Below the pieces are notes generated by a model. That model was not told where the DNA came from. It did no database searches and was given only the letters and a program-made list of their open reading frames with translations. A stretch of 64,000 nucleotides of DNA, from NCBI GenBank assembly GCA_900088475.1, contig FLMG01000529.1:39305-103304 (forward strand), read 5' to 3'. The position numbers were made by a program, and so were the translations under genes. The first letter of the stretch is position 1. Each line of letters starts with the position of its first letter. Source of the DNA: Hyphochytrium catenoides. Lineage: Eukaryota; Sar; Hyphochytriomycetes; Hyphochytriales; Hyphochytriaceae. Of the stretch, positions 1-11,849 are shown piece by piece.

Positions 1-1055
1 TGTGGCATTACTACTTTAGCCCTCGCATAATGTATCTGCTTTGACTGATTCTTTTAGGAGATGAAGTGGCTTCTTACCCCCTACCGCTCACCGGGATGGA
101 GCCTCGAGATCACAACTTGAAGCCATTTCTGGGGGATCGTCCGCTGAGGTGAGGATGATTCTGAACTCTTCGATGAGATGTTCCTCGGCACCTTTTCCCC
201 CTCAGTTCTGACCCACACCAAAGTTCTCGAAAAAAGAATAACGTCAATGAGTCCATCATCAATGCGGAATACGATCAGAATTTGCAGGGGCAGGGCGCTT
301 TCCGATGCATAACTAAAGAGGAACCATGCGGAATTAGTCGAGGATGGAGTCTGGGTCAAATTGTCGTGTCCCATTGTCTATGTGAGTGGAGGTATATATG
401 CTAAATCATAGAGTTATTTAGTAGAGTACCAAGTGCGAGTGCGGGAACATGGGGAGGGGGGGAAGAATAACGCCAGCCCGCCAAAGGCCGTCTTTTGTTA
501 CTGCGGCAGGGTGGTGATGAACCTTCTCCGATTCCCGTGCCTCTCACATGCTTTGTGAGGGCAAGAAGGAACCTGAACCTTCACCTATCAGTGCGCCACC
601 TAGGCGCTCCTCTGCTCCCTCTTCTCCCGCTCCTGTCACTCGTTCTCCTCCTTGCTGTTCCTCTTCACGGTCACGGACAGCATCATGATGCCCCAGTCTT
701 TCTTACTGTTCTGATTCAGTCAGCACAGCTTTACCTTGCTGCTACCTCCAGGCCGAGTCTGCAGCACCTTCATGAGCTGGGCGATCAGCCTTGACGTGCC
801 CCAGAAATTTGGCACTTGAAGCTCTCTTTCTGTGAGCAAGGTTGCTGGTTGAGCTTAAGCGCGCAAGCGGTTCGCTTTGCAACGAGTTCACAGCGCAGCA
901 TCACTTTGGTTGTCAGCTTTTGATGCTTGGGCGATGGTCTGGTAGTGGAGGGCCCTAGGCTAGAGCTTTCCACCGGGGCGTAAACTGTGCCATCCTCTAT
1001 CCTGCACACTTGGCTCCTTCCGAGGGTTTCGTTTCCTCCCCATCTTCCTTAGAAT
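1..1055. other. Left-edge stretch without a supported gene
   Basis: I see no conserved protein, RNA or repeat here. The longest ATG-started open frame is on the minus strand at 81-374 (97 codons) and resembles nothing I know; a plus-strand frame at 495-794 is rich in Leu, Pro and His and looks like chance. The stretch ends at the start of the first convincing gene and probably holds its promoter. Confidence 0.4.
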
Positions 1056-2913
1056 ATGAAGGCAGATGAGAGCAGCAGTGCATTGCAGCTTGCCGATGGC
1101 GGTAATTCTGATCTTTCCTCACCTAAATGCTTCAAACCCTTATCGGAGGAAGCCTTTGGAGCTTATCTAAACTCACAACAGCATCTGGACTGGCTTCCAC
1201 CAAGGCCCACTGTAGCTGGCCGCGATTTGCTTGAAATTCTTGTTTTCGGCCAAGCAGAGGCAGTGCTGGCGTCATTGGACGTTCTGGATGCTGAAGTCAC
1301 ACACAATGACCACAAGTACCGAAGCTTAAAGGTCTTAGTGGACCCTCTCGAAACTACCTTGCAAGTAGGTCTTACTGTTTCTTGTTTGAAAGGTTGGTGC
1401 ATTGTTTGCTGATGCCATATGTCAACTGTCCGCTTTTTAAAGGTTATGATGCGGGCGGAGGAGCTCATTCGCATTCCCCACGAAGCCTGGGATTTATTTG
1501 TGTACCAGCGTGTTGCTACGGGTGAACTGAAATTGTATGCTCTCCACGGTGGAGAGCTTGTCAAGGAGCTGTACGGAAGTGATCAGAAGAACTACCTAAC
1601 AAAAGATACCAAGCTCTTTCTTGTGGTGAGTCATGCGACAGCCCCATTCTTTGTCTCGGAGTAATAACCAGGAGTGGTTTTAACAGGCCCGAGATGACGG
1701 CGACCACTTTAGGGACCGCTTCCACACCGAAGTCATGAATAGCAGACCGAAACAGTTGATTGCGTTTCCTAAGCCGCAGTTGGACTTCTTGGCGCAGATG
1801 AGCTGGTACGAGTATGCCATGAAAACGTTCCACCTCTTAGGAGGGCCCTCAAGCGGCCCAAGCAATCGTTCGTTGGAGCTGGAAGAAAGGCGCTGGTTTC
1901 AGTACTGCAAGAGCCGCGCTGAGGAATATGAGGCGTTCATGCGCAGTGGGCTTTCCTCTCAAGAAGATGGTCTTAGCCCAGCAGAAAAGCTCTATATCAA
2001 TACAGGATCCCTCTTGCAGCAGACTGGCTTTTCTCCTTTCGAGCGGAAGCTCCTTCAGGCGAATGTACTATACAAGGAGATAAGTGAAGNNNNNNNNNNN
2101 NNNNNNNNNNNNNNNNNNNNNNNNNTGCTGCGCATAGTTGATGGCGGAACAACATGGGGCGATGATGATAACTTCTCCGAGGAAATCGAGGAGGACAATC
2201 GACGCAAGCGGTTCGCATCTGACCCTTTCCTCTACGAGAACAATGCGGATGGCAAGTGGGTCACGGTCTTTGGTGTAGAGCGTGAAGCTGACGGCGGCGA
2301 TTCCTTTGAAGATACTGCATTTATCCGGGTCTTTGACCTGTCAGCGCTCATGCTCAGCACTCTTCGTTACGTGGTCCTAGGTGATGATGATAATCGGCAT
2401 CTGGCGATCGACAACCGGCACTTTCTCTTATTTCTTCTTACTTTGTGCGGTGTCCCCTTGCATTCGATGGAATGGTGCCATCGGAAATGGCTTTTGGAGG
2501 AGGTTGCGAAGGTGGCGAGCGAAAACGATGTGGTGGACTTTCAGAGGAAATGTCGCTCGCCAACGTACGTCTACAGAGACTGTCGACGCTCGTTTGGTAC
2601 CATGTTTGATTTCTTCTCAGCTCCATCACCAAAAAGCAAGGCTGCGTGGGTGTCTCCAAACCTTGGAGCACAATTTTGCAAGACCTTTAATGGTTCTTTT
2701 TCTCTCTCAACCAATTCCCGCGAGCTTGTACCAGAACACCGCGCCATAAACGCATCGCTTCCAGAAGTGGAGTCTTGGGCTGCTTCATCGTCAAATTTGA
2801 AAGACGAATTCTCAGTGGCGAATCATCCAGAGCGCTCAGGGGCAGCCGCTGCGGTAGATCGGACGGGTACAGAGGAATGGAGAAGGCAATTGTATACTCC
2901 AGCTCTGGCCTGA
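1056..2913 (+). CDS. Uncharacterised protein, three exons, interrupted by an assembly gap
   Basis: I do not recognise the family. Exons are 1056-1364, 1443-1625 and 1687-2913; all junctions are phase 0 with GT-AG borders (gtaggt, gtgagt), giving about 572 residues. ATG 1056 is the first in-frame start. The protein is soluble-looking, with no signal peptide and no clear membrane segment except a short hydrophobic run (FLLFLLTLCGV) near residue 405. The middle is acidic (GDDDNFSEEIEEDN), followed by SDPFLYENNADGKW, which looks like a folded-domain core. A 36-nt N run at 2090-2125 falls inside exon 3; the frame is open on both sides and 36 is a multiple of three, so the reading frame survives if the gap size is right. 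The last ~60 residues are low in conserved features. Function unknown; the existence of the gene is well supported by frame continuity across both introns. Confidence 0.65.
2090..2125. other. Assembly gap (36 N)
   Basis: Run of N inside exon 3 of the uncharacterised gene at 1056-2913. Confidence 0.98.
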
Positions 2914-2957
2914 ACTGCTCGTCGTTTAAAGGACCTACCATTATCAGAGAGGGACTA

Positions 2958-3031
2958 CCAAATGTCCATTTAGGTTCATATGCCAAATGTCCATTTAGGT
3001 TCATATGCCAAATCCCATTTAGGTTCATATG
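2958..3031 (+). repeat. Three-copy 25-bp tandem repeat
   Basis: Copies at 2958-2982, 2983-3007 and 3008-3031 share a unit that begins CCAAATGTCC and ends GGTTCATATG; the third lacks one base. It starts 45 nt after the stop codon of the preceding gene, so it lies in its 3' flank and may be transcribed. It is too short to call a satellite, and no CRISPR-like spacers are present. Confidence 0.9.
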
Positions 3032-3311
3032 CCTGGGTTCGGAGGACTGGGTAGAGGGACATACAGACAAACAGATTTAAAGAGGCGTGGGCGCCAGGCA
3101 CCCGCCCTAACAAGGCGTTGTATTCACAAAATTAACAAGGTTTCCGGCTGCTTGCTCTACGTCCAACTTAGCCCTCTTTCCGTACAGGTTGTTTCCGTGG
3201 TCTAGTCGACCTTCTTGGGTCAGCGCGAAGCTCTGTCCTATAGAATGTTTTTCCTCCGAAGGGGTTGCTACCTGCTGATGAAACTTTCTGTTGCTGGAAT
3301 TGCTCCTAAAG

Positions 3312-4295
3312 TCAATGCTTGTTAGGACTACGGGGGTCAACATGGTCTGCAAAAATATAATGTACCAGTGTCAAGCCTTTGTTCAATAAGGCATCCACAG
3401 TTTGACGGTCATGGAAGTTGCCTCTGGCATCGAGGAGATGAAAACTCCTTTGTCCTCGAATCAAGAGGCTAATGTAGCTCCGCTTGCTTCCCGCTGGAGC
3501 CCAGACATCGGCGAGCGGAAGATATTTCGGCGCTGATAAGTCCTGACAGTACTTCTAAGTTAGTAGTTGCGGACCATCCATAGTTGTAAGAGACCTTTGT
3601 TAGACTTACCCCGAAAAATGTGTGACAAACGAGCTTAATGGTCTTCTTGTCAGGCAACAACGTGAGTCGCGCGACGGAGCGCTGAAAGATGCCACTTCTA
3701 GGTCAATATGTAACTGAAACTAGCCTTTGACAAATAACCCACACCTTAGCGAAGAAGTTCGCGATGCCTATTAAAAGCACGGACGCCCCGAAACCAAGCA
3801 CTGGCCACGCAGGAGAAGCGACAAAGTTTGGAACGTAGCTGGGTAGCTCTATGTTTGCAACTGCAAGTGGCCCAAAGTATGCATGAGTACGAGAGGGTCC
3901 ACACCTGCAAGCTCTATTTCGCACCTGGAAAGTAGTCATCAAGTCCGATCACCACGAAAAAGAACCCACTCTATTATGGGTGAACGTCTGAGTGATAAGC
4001 TCCTAGTCGTATATGAGGACCATATTTCCTTACCTGAATCATTGCTAGCATGGCCAGTCTTGTGAAGTATTTCTGTCATGCAAGGAGCTCTCAGAAAGAG
4101 CCCTGTTCGACGGCAAAGTAGAAGCATTATTACCTTGCGATGGTAATCATATAGGACTGTTCCTTCTCTAGGGTCCGGGCTAGCGAAGCTATTGACCGCC
4201 TTTGACGTAGGCGATGCAAAGTTTCTTGACGGTATCAGGACAACTTGCCCTCTTGTGGCAGCTGGCCCCCACAGGTACGCTGGTCTAGCAGCCAT
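3312..4295 (-). CDS. TMEM223: TMEM223-like mitochondrial inner-membrane protein (cytochrome c oxidase factor family)
   Basis: TMEM223 is an inner-membrane protein that assists COX1 synthesis and complex IV assembly. The gene is split into six exons: 4295-4134, 4072-4034 (only 39 nt), 3970-3925, 3860-3745, 3681-3610 and 3554-3312, giving 225 residues, against about 200 in animals. All borders are GT-AG and all phases agree. The N-terminus (MAARPAYLWGPAATRG...) is basic, Ser/Ala-rich and free of acids, as in mitochondrial targeting signals. Then come the family features in order: VLYDYHRKKYFTRL before a first membrane helix; a second helix (WPVLGFGASVLLIGIANFF); FAKRSVARLTLLPD directly after it; and a C-terminal part containing RGQRSFHLLDARGNF, like the KGRRFYFLLDKTGHF segment of animal proteins. 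ATG 4295 is preferred because the targeting signal starts there; an in-frame upstream ATG lies at 4430. The match rests on remembered family sequence, not a search. Confidence 0.75.
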
Positions 4296-5305
4296 GACTA
4301 AAGGTCTAAAAGATGAAGGGAGTGCTACCCGGCATACCAAGGAATGGGCCACTGGGCCGCTTTTCCTGGCAATAGCAGGCCCCAAGACCTTGTTTCGCGC
4401 TCGAGAGTATCCTTGTACAAATGCTCTCATCTTTCTTACCTAAGATACTTCCGGAATCTTTATGCTCCTGGTAAACAATATAGTTCTGTCAAGGTAGCGG
4501 CCAACCGTGTGCCGCTCCCAACAGTCTGTTCTATAGAATGTCCAATAGCTTTTTTGTCAACAGCAGTGAAGATTATTGGGGTTGTTGGTTGCCAACCGCG
4601 TTCGCAGTAGGACCTCGAGGCAGTGCCATCTCCCCTCCTACCCTCCTCTTCTGGCTTCTGGCTGCAGCAGCTTGGGCTTGGGAGTTCATCAGAAGGGCCG
4701 AGGATCAGAAGCTCACACACTCCCTCTATTAACCAGTAACCGAGAGACAACATGCTCTGATTCAAGCACTTGTGATCTTTTAGGGAAGTAGCAGACGTAC
4801 AGCATGTCATCGTACAACGCACAACCATCATGACATACGTATAACATAAGTCTGACCAGCGCAGTACAGCGATGCCATCATCAAATTTTTATAGAATTCT
4901 AACTTTTTATTTTCTATGGGCAAACGAAGATCAAACAGTGTACACTTAAGAGTACAGTAGTGTAACATCAAACGAGCTCTGCCTTGCATAACAGGGCTTC
5001 TTTTGTCGTCAAGCTGTAGAATGGCCTTATCAGTCAGAGCTCGTTAGTCTTCCTCTTCGCAGCGATCATTGGATTCAGTTCCTCTATCTGCGTCATCCCA
5101 TCGACCTGACAGCACTGCAGCTGCTGGCGATGGTGTGTAGGGAGCCTTGCGACAGAGCTAAGAGGTAGAAGACATGCGCCACGACAAAGACGACGTAAGG
5201 AGTCAGAGTAGTGATCCTTCTGGCCATAAGACTGCAACAGGATCACGCTCACAGACTAACCGCTCAGAAGCTCAGTCTACTTGAGTTACCCATTCGGAGG
5301 GGGGA
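4296..5305. other. Divergent intergenic region
   Basis: It lies between the minus-strand TMEM223-like gene and the plus-strand CLC gene, so it must hold both promoters. Several short open frames occur on both strands, but none has conserved motifs. An AT-rich block near 4885-4920 is the only compositional feature. Confidence 0.4.
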
Positions 5306-8300
5306 ATGAGAGAAGAAAGGAGAACGGGCAGCGAAGGAAGAGGAACAAGGCCGAAATCCAACAACTCGCAGTCACGACTACAAAGGAGCGATTCTGGAAC
5401 ATGGAGGTGGGCGGCAGCGTTCTAGACATAAGTCTTATATAGATATATATGTGTACGGTTCTGATATGGCGACTATGAAGGCAAGTCTGGGCCAAGTACC
5501 ACTACCTACCAACATCACCAGACAAATGGATCTTCCTTGTCACCCTAGGCATTATCGCTGCCTTACTAGCGTGAGTATTGGCTGTGATCTGGCCGACCAG
5601 TCCGTGATCTTACTCATCTCACATGGTAGGGAGGTTGTAAACAGCGTGATCAAAGAGCTTGAACGGGCGCGTGAAGCAATATATGAGGCTGAGGTAAAGT
5701 TAGCTCCAGCTCTTGTCGAAACACCGTAGTACTGATGATTGTTTGCTGTGCATAACAGTCCATCTATGTCGCGTTCTTTGGGTCGTTGCTCTGGTGCGTT
5801 ATCCTTAGCTTGACGGCCTCGTTAGTAAGCCAAGCACTAAGCCCGGTGGCTGATGGATCAGGTAAGATTTAAAGATATAAAGAACCGAGAACGACACTAA
5901 ATAGGTGGGCAGGCATCCCTGAAATGAAGGTCATCATGAGCGGTAGTAGCACGCGGAGTCACACTCTCAGTAGGAATGTCCTTACGCTGTCAACTTTATG
6001 CGCTAAAGCCACTGGGGCCATCATGGCCATAGGAGGTGGACTCTCTGTGGGCAAAATGGTAAGTAGAAGCGGTGGTATTCAGATCCGGTGCTCGTTAGCT
6101 TGACATCGCTAATAATTCCGTTCATTGGAAGGGTCCCTTTGTGCATATCTCTTGTATCATAGCCCACCAATTAGGAAAGTTACCATTGTTCCGGCACCCT
6201 GACAGCCCTCCGATCAATCGACAGTTCATTGCCGCAGGTAAGCTACTTATGGCTTTTTTCTTCCAAGTGCCTGCGTTCCTAGAAGAAGTCACCCTCACAC
6301 TAACTGCCTCCTCACGTGCTTCTCTCTTATCCCTATGATCACGTCCTGCGATGCCAAAGGAGTGGCAGCAGGTGTTACGTCAGTCTTCGGTGCACCCATC
6401 GGCGGGGTCCTCTTTAGTATCGAGGTTACCAGCACCTATTACTCGGTCAGGTGGGAAGTCTATACACTCATAAAACAACGAGTATGCGCTTATTCGCCTC
6501 GCAGTAACCTTTGGCGGGCTTTCATCTGTGCTGTGAGCTGCGTACTAACTTTTATGTACATCAATGCCTACAAGGTATGACAGTTGATCACTGCATCTAA
6601 AGTCTATGGCACGGCTTCAGTTAAAATACATATACGACAGGAAAGTGAGCTTTTTGTCAAAACCTCTTTCCCGAAGTTTGATGTCAGAAGCGCCGAGATA
6701 TTCTCCTTCACTGTCTTGGGTATGCTCTCCGGGGTAGGTCTCTCGACGCCCACGTCACTGCTCCAGCGCACTTGTTGAAGGCTCCTTTAAGTCGTTTTCT
6801 CCAAATTCTTGCCATACTCTATATCTTCTTTGGCTTTTTTCTCTCTTTTAGTTCAGTTTCACGGTTGCTTTTCCTCAGTCGCTGTATAGAGCTTCTATTT
6901 GAGGGCGTTCAGCTGATATTCTGGGCTGTTACAGCTAGTAAGCGCAAGCTTTGTCTACTCCGTGAAGGCTTATCATCAGTGGCGTTGTTCGCCCAAATAT
7001 GTACGTGCGCCTTCTCAGCATATTCTCTCAGACCCCTAACAAGAGCACTCATTTGCATAGATGCCCCGTACAAGAGCGGGTGTGGTCAGCTTGTTGGCTG
7101 TATTCACGTCAATTCTCACATTTCCCCTCATAGTCCTGCGCAAATCTGACAGAGAGATTCTCAACGAGATGTTCACTGATTTAGAGTTAGCATCTACCGA
7201 CAGGCAGACTTGGAGCTCTATCTCATCGAGCGCTCTTCTCTTCCTCTTTACGGTACGCAGTTTGACCATCTCTTTCCTGTCACCCAGCCTCATATACGCA
7301 TGCGCTCATACGTACGGAAAAGGTTGTAAAGTTCGTTCTTACGGTGGCGCCATGTGGTGTGCCTCTGCCTTGCGGCCTTTTCACTCCAGTCTTTGTTGTG
7401 GGAGCTGCCTTTGGCCGGCTCTATGGAGAGTTACTTAATCTCGTTTTTCCAAGGGAATCCATCTCAGCAGCATGTACGTAGAAGGCTTTATTTACTACCT
7501 CACTTCCAACCCTTACAATCGGAATATGTAGCTTATGCGGTGGTCGGGGCTGCAGCAGTAGCTTCAGGAGCTACTCACACCGTTTCGACAGCGGTCATCG
7601 TCTTTGAACTGACAGGCCAACTTTCTCACATGATCCCCGTCATGCTCGCTGTGCTCCTAGCGTATTCAGTAGCTGGCTTCTTCACCAGTTCGGTCTATGA
7701 CTTGTTGCTGGAGATGAAGGGCTTGCCCTATCTTCCCGCTTTGAAAAATGACAGTACACGTGAGGTCCCTGTGCATGTGAGTGTGAAACATCTGAACTAA
7801 TAAAATGACTCACTCCTGTCTTTTCATCCCGTAAACCTCTACGTTCCGCAACTCTGTTAACCTAAGCCTCCTTATATTAACATTTTTAGGCTGTGATGAG
7901 AAAGCAGTTTGAGTTCCTCACTATACGAAGCACGTACCAGGAAGTGCTAGACTTGGTACGTTACGTAATTGGGAAGCGACGGGTCAAGGGTAGAGCTACG
8001 ACTAATTCTTTCGCCAATGGTCTAGCACACATGAAAGACTATTTCTCATTCTTCCTATCGCTTATCATGCTAACTTGAGGTGGAACTCACTGACGCAGCT
8101 GCAATCAAGTTCATTATCCCCCTATTTGGACAACTTTCCCCTGGTCAAGGACGCGAAGGGTATGATCCTAATGGTAGGTATATACCCTCGACTTTAATTC
8201 TGGGATGGATCCTGATCTCTACGTCTACGGTTCTTGACCTATAAAACCAACTTCCTGAATTGGGCCCTTGTGAGCTAACTCAGTTTCAAACTCAATACCT

Positions 8301-9283
8301 CGCGGTTCCGCCTTCTTGAGGCACACACCAATTCGCCCAACACTCTATTATCGACTGTAAAACACTCTTTGTCTGTTGATGACCCCTACCAGGGAGCTGT
8401 CAAACGCTCTGATTTGGAAGCCGTTGTCAGAGCTAAAGGCAAGCTTTCGAGAAAAATGGTGAGCAATAAAGGATGACATGGTTGCGCCAATATGTCGTCG
8501 CTAACGGTTTTCTAGATGGAAGGAGTGGACCCGGGCACAGGACGAATGGCGAGGCACAACAAGTCCCTTAAGCACCGGCGGAAGGGCCCGAACTCACCAA
8601 ATGACCCTTCTCCAGAAGAGCACCCTCTCATCCGAGACGGTGACGATCAGCTGCCACCAGACGACGCTAAGGAAGCTGCTCTAACCGTATTGTCTCCGCG
8701 AAGAGCTCAAAAACGAACTCCTCCAATGGATGAGGAGCGAGGTTTGGAAGGTAAATCCTATTCGGGAGTTATGCGTTCGATAGGTTATAACAGCCACCTA
8801 CTATTAGAGGAGGGATCCCGCCACAGTGCTGCCGAGTCGAACGACAATGCTTTCTTCTCTTCCGTGGTAAGAGTGTGCAACATAGCCTCTGAGTTTATTT
8901 CTATAATTCTCACCCTCCCTTCGCATCTATCTGCTACTCAGGTGCACTTTGGGAAACCTCTAAACAGTGGATCAACCGCATACACTGCTATCACTATCGA
9001 TCCTTCTCCTCCTCAGGTGCCCTCCCTGATGCCTCTAGGCCAGTTACACAGTATGCTGGCAGCTTGTCTCTGGACTGGAGTGTATGTGCTTGAGGCAGGA
9101 AAGCTGGTTGGGGTGTTGGATGTCGACGATCTCTGCCGGCGGAGAAGCCGATGGAGTGGGAGTGACAACTATGGGCCCACGCCTCTGTCTCCTCCTAGTA
9201 TGGAGCTTGCCAACAGCTTCGACGAAGAGCAATTGATTGACAGGGCTGACTTGCGATCTCTATCTCAGTCTCCTCGAGTTTAA
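5306..9283 (+). CDS. CLC-family chloride channel/transporter with CBS domains
   Basis: An integral membrane anion channel or exchanger. The gene has 17 exons: 5306-5406, 5481-5570, 5630-5693, 5759-5861, 5913-6058, 6132-6237, 6360-6450, 6505-6574, 6641-6733, 6935-7000, 7061-7252, 7323-7473, 7532-7776, 7890-7955, 8099-8173, 8393-8458 and 8516-9283. Phases agree throughout, giving about 830 residues. ATG 5306 is the first in-frame start after a stop at 5282-5284. The signatures appear in order: [13 protein letters not shown] (from residue 118), GKMGPFVH (166), [18 protein letters not shown] (about 220), [15 protein letters not shown] (about 390), and the last membrane block [28 protein letters not shown]. 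Two cytosolic CBS segments follow ([15 protein letters not shown]...GAVKRSDL, and [19 protein letters not shown]), separated by a charged linker. The GSGIPEMK and EVTSTYY motifs resemble animal ClC-0/1/2/K proteins more than plant vacuolar ones. The usual gating Glu (GKEGP) reads Met here. A 75-nt in-frame stretch (8867-8941) with good GT-AG borders may be an optional intron. Confidence 0.92.
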
Positions 9284-9312
9284 GGAGCCTGGAAGCGTTA
9301 GGCTGAGCGGCA

Positions 9313-11527
9313 CTACTTTTTCCGCAAACCGTACTTCCTGGGCGACTTCGCAGCTCCCCGCTGAAAGTGCTTAGCCTGCACTTTGTGGCCTCTTGAGGAG
9401 GCAGCTTTCTTTCCTCTTGGGCCACGACCAGAAGCACCCCCAGTAAAGCCTTTACTTTTAGCTGATCTGAACCTGAGTGCAGCCTCTTGCCGGCGGCCTC
9501 CAGAATCGCGGACTGGTTGGGCCATTGATGCAGCGGGCCTCGCACCCCTTGCCTGTCCTTTTACCGCCATTTTTCCTTTACCCCTCGTCTTGCGCGGCAG
9601 GGTACCTTGCCTACTCGCCTTTTTGTTGCTCTTGAGCTTTGCAGGATGAGAACTGGCGGGACTCGTCCGTCTCCCCTCTGTCAATCCAGCAGAAGCGACC
9701 TTATTAGGCAGCTTTGGAATAGGAGCAGTGTATCTTTCTTCTTCTTGTGAATCTTTCTGATTATAACGGCTTGACAGCCGCCGAGTGCGTTTATGTTCCC
9801 CGGGCTCCCCCTTCGCCGCCCTCACGCTGCGGCCAGGGCGGGCAATATCACCTCCTCGGATTCTGGTACCAGAAGATTCACCCTCAACTAGTGAGGACTT
9901 AATCATGGCTCCTTGCTCCTCTAGGGCCCTCTTTATTGTACCGATAAGCTGCTGGTCTTTTGATGTGTAAAGGACCGTCACGTGGCCCTTCCTGCCAAAC
10001 CTGGCGGTTCGCCTACAGGGTTCAAAATAAGACAAGAACATTATCAGTGGGCATATTGCCACAATGGCGGAGCTAATGGAACAGTAAGAGGCTTACTGAC
10101 CCTGCGCGGTGCAAGTAGTCTGTGATGGTCTTTGGCGCTTCCAACATAACGACATGATCAATATCGGAAATATCGAGTCCTCTGGCAGCCACGTCCGTTG
10201 ATAGAAGGATGTCGACAGAACCATCCAAGAACTTCTGGAAGTTCAGATCACGGAAGTAGGCGGGCATGTCACTGTGAAGATTTACAGCCGGGAGGCCATT
10301 CTCTGATAAATAATGAGCAGCGGCTTGCGCCACAGGCCCTGAGTTGCAAAATACTAGTGTCTTGCGAGACTGCTTCCCCGTAAGAACAGTAGCCAGTGTA
10401 CGAAACCGTTGCGCTGGAGCCTAAGAACGTTAGTCAGTTTCAACGCACATTTGGAAGCAGTGTTAGCCACTAGTAAGGGTATTCTTAGGTCTCTTGGGGC
10501 AGTACCGTCTTGACAAAGTCTTGCTGAAGACGTTTGGGCGCCTGATGAACAGTTGTGCCTGTGACCTACGTATGTTACGTGAGTTACCTCCAGCTACCAG
10601 CCTTTGAGTGAATAATCTTACCACTTCAATCCCCGCGAAGGACTTCTCTATGACCTTGTCAAGCGGGGATTGTACAGTCGCGGCGGCCAGAATGAACTGT
10701 GGCTTCCGTCCACGGTACTCTGCTCCTTTTCTAACGTTATCAACTATGGTCTCCACGTCCTGCTTGAAACCAAGAGCTTTGCTAAACATAGTGTCGGCCT
10801 CATCGATGGCAACCCAAGAGCAATACGACAGATGGAGACGCTCAAATTTGCGATGCGTCAGCAGACGTCCTGGGGTCGCAACGAGTAGGTCAAAAGGCTT
10901 TCTTAGGTCTGACTTCTGCCGGCCGATATCGCTGTTCCCTGTTGCAACTACCGCCCGGAACTTCACGTGATGCGCCAGCATACCAGCCACCGATGCAACC
11001 TGCCGGGCGTCTTCAATAGTCTTAAGGGAGATATAGATTTTTGATAGTCTCACCTGCTCAGCGAGCTCCTTGCTTGGGACTAACACCAAACCCAGGGGCC
11101 GACCTGGCTTATCGTGAATGCCATGAAGAGCTTCCCATCGCTTCAACTGGTGAATAATAGGCAAAAGGAAAGCCAGAGTCTTCCCTGTTCCTGTTTGCGC
11201 GACACAGAAGACATCTACGAAGGAGATAGGGGTCAGTTAGGAAATTTTTTCTCATGCTGATGTTAAATCAACAACTGGCTGATGCAAGCAGCTGCACTTA
11301 CCCTTTCCTGATAGAGCTTCCTCTACTGTTCTAGCTTGAATCTCAGTAAGTGAACTGATATTGGCATTCGCAAGTGCCGCCTTGATCTGAGGTAGGAGCT
11401 GGTCAAGCGTCGATGACGGAGTGTGCCCGAACCTCACACCACTGATATCGCTCCAGAACCGTGACCGTTTGACAGGCAGCAGTCCTCTGGAAGCGAAGCC
11501 CCTCCGCAACAAAGCTCCAGGAATCAT
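9313..11527 (-). CDS. DEAD-box ATP-dependent RNA helicase, probably mitochondrial
   Basis: It unwinds RNA duplexes using ATP. Exons are 11527-11302, 11214-11054, 10999-10622, 10541-10506, 10420-10101 and 10012-9313, about 606 residues. Helicase motifs are seen in order: Q-motif region (SLTEIQARTVEEALSGKD), motif I AQTGTGKT, Ia VPSKELAEQV, Ib ATPGRLL, II DEAD (AIDEADTM), III AAAT in place of the usual SAT, then in domain 2 TLVFCNS, STDVAARGLDI and HRAGRTARFGRKG. The N-terminus (MIPGALLRRGFASRGLLPVKRSR) is Arg-rich without acids and looks like a mitochondrial targeting signal. The last ~200 residues form a Lys/Arg/Gly-rich tail suited to RNA binding. The 54-nt piece 11000-11053 is open, in frame and GT-AG bordered, so it may be spliced or kept; removing it restores the normal AEQV-A spacing. 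ATG 11527 is the first ATG of the frame; the frame extends upstream only to non-ATG codons. Confidence 0.9.
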
Positions 11528-11849
11528 TATAGGATGTTGCAAGGGTACTCTTGTCCCTAGCTGGCCCAAGCAGAGCTCCGTCCGCTATTGAAAGAATGAG
11601 AGATCAGGTGGTGAAGTCTGCAGGTAACGCTTCTGCTGGCTGGTGGAGAGACAAGAAACCAACCAAAAAAGCTGCGGGAGTTCGCATCCACTTCTCATAG
11701 GTAACCCGGTTACTGACCCTTGTTTGCCGGTTCTCGAGGTACACATAAGTACTTCAACACAAGTCATGATTATGGGCTACCCGGGTTGATTGTGAGGCCA
11801 GGGCGGGACGGTTGTCTGTTCAAAAAGAAAAACGAGAAAGAAAGAGAAA

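Noticed and set aside
2958-3031. CRISPR-like array
   Set aside because: The copies abut directly with no spacers, and the genome is eukaryotic.
10559-10587. A 29-nt intron in the helicase giving a TTVHQAP reading
   Set aside because: Too short for normal splicing. An 80-nt intron (10542-10621) with better borders (gtaaga...catcag) joins the same two segments in frame.
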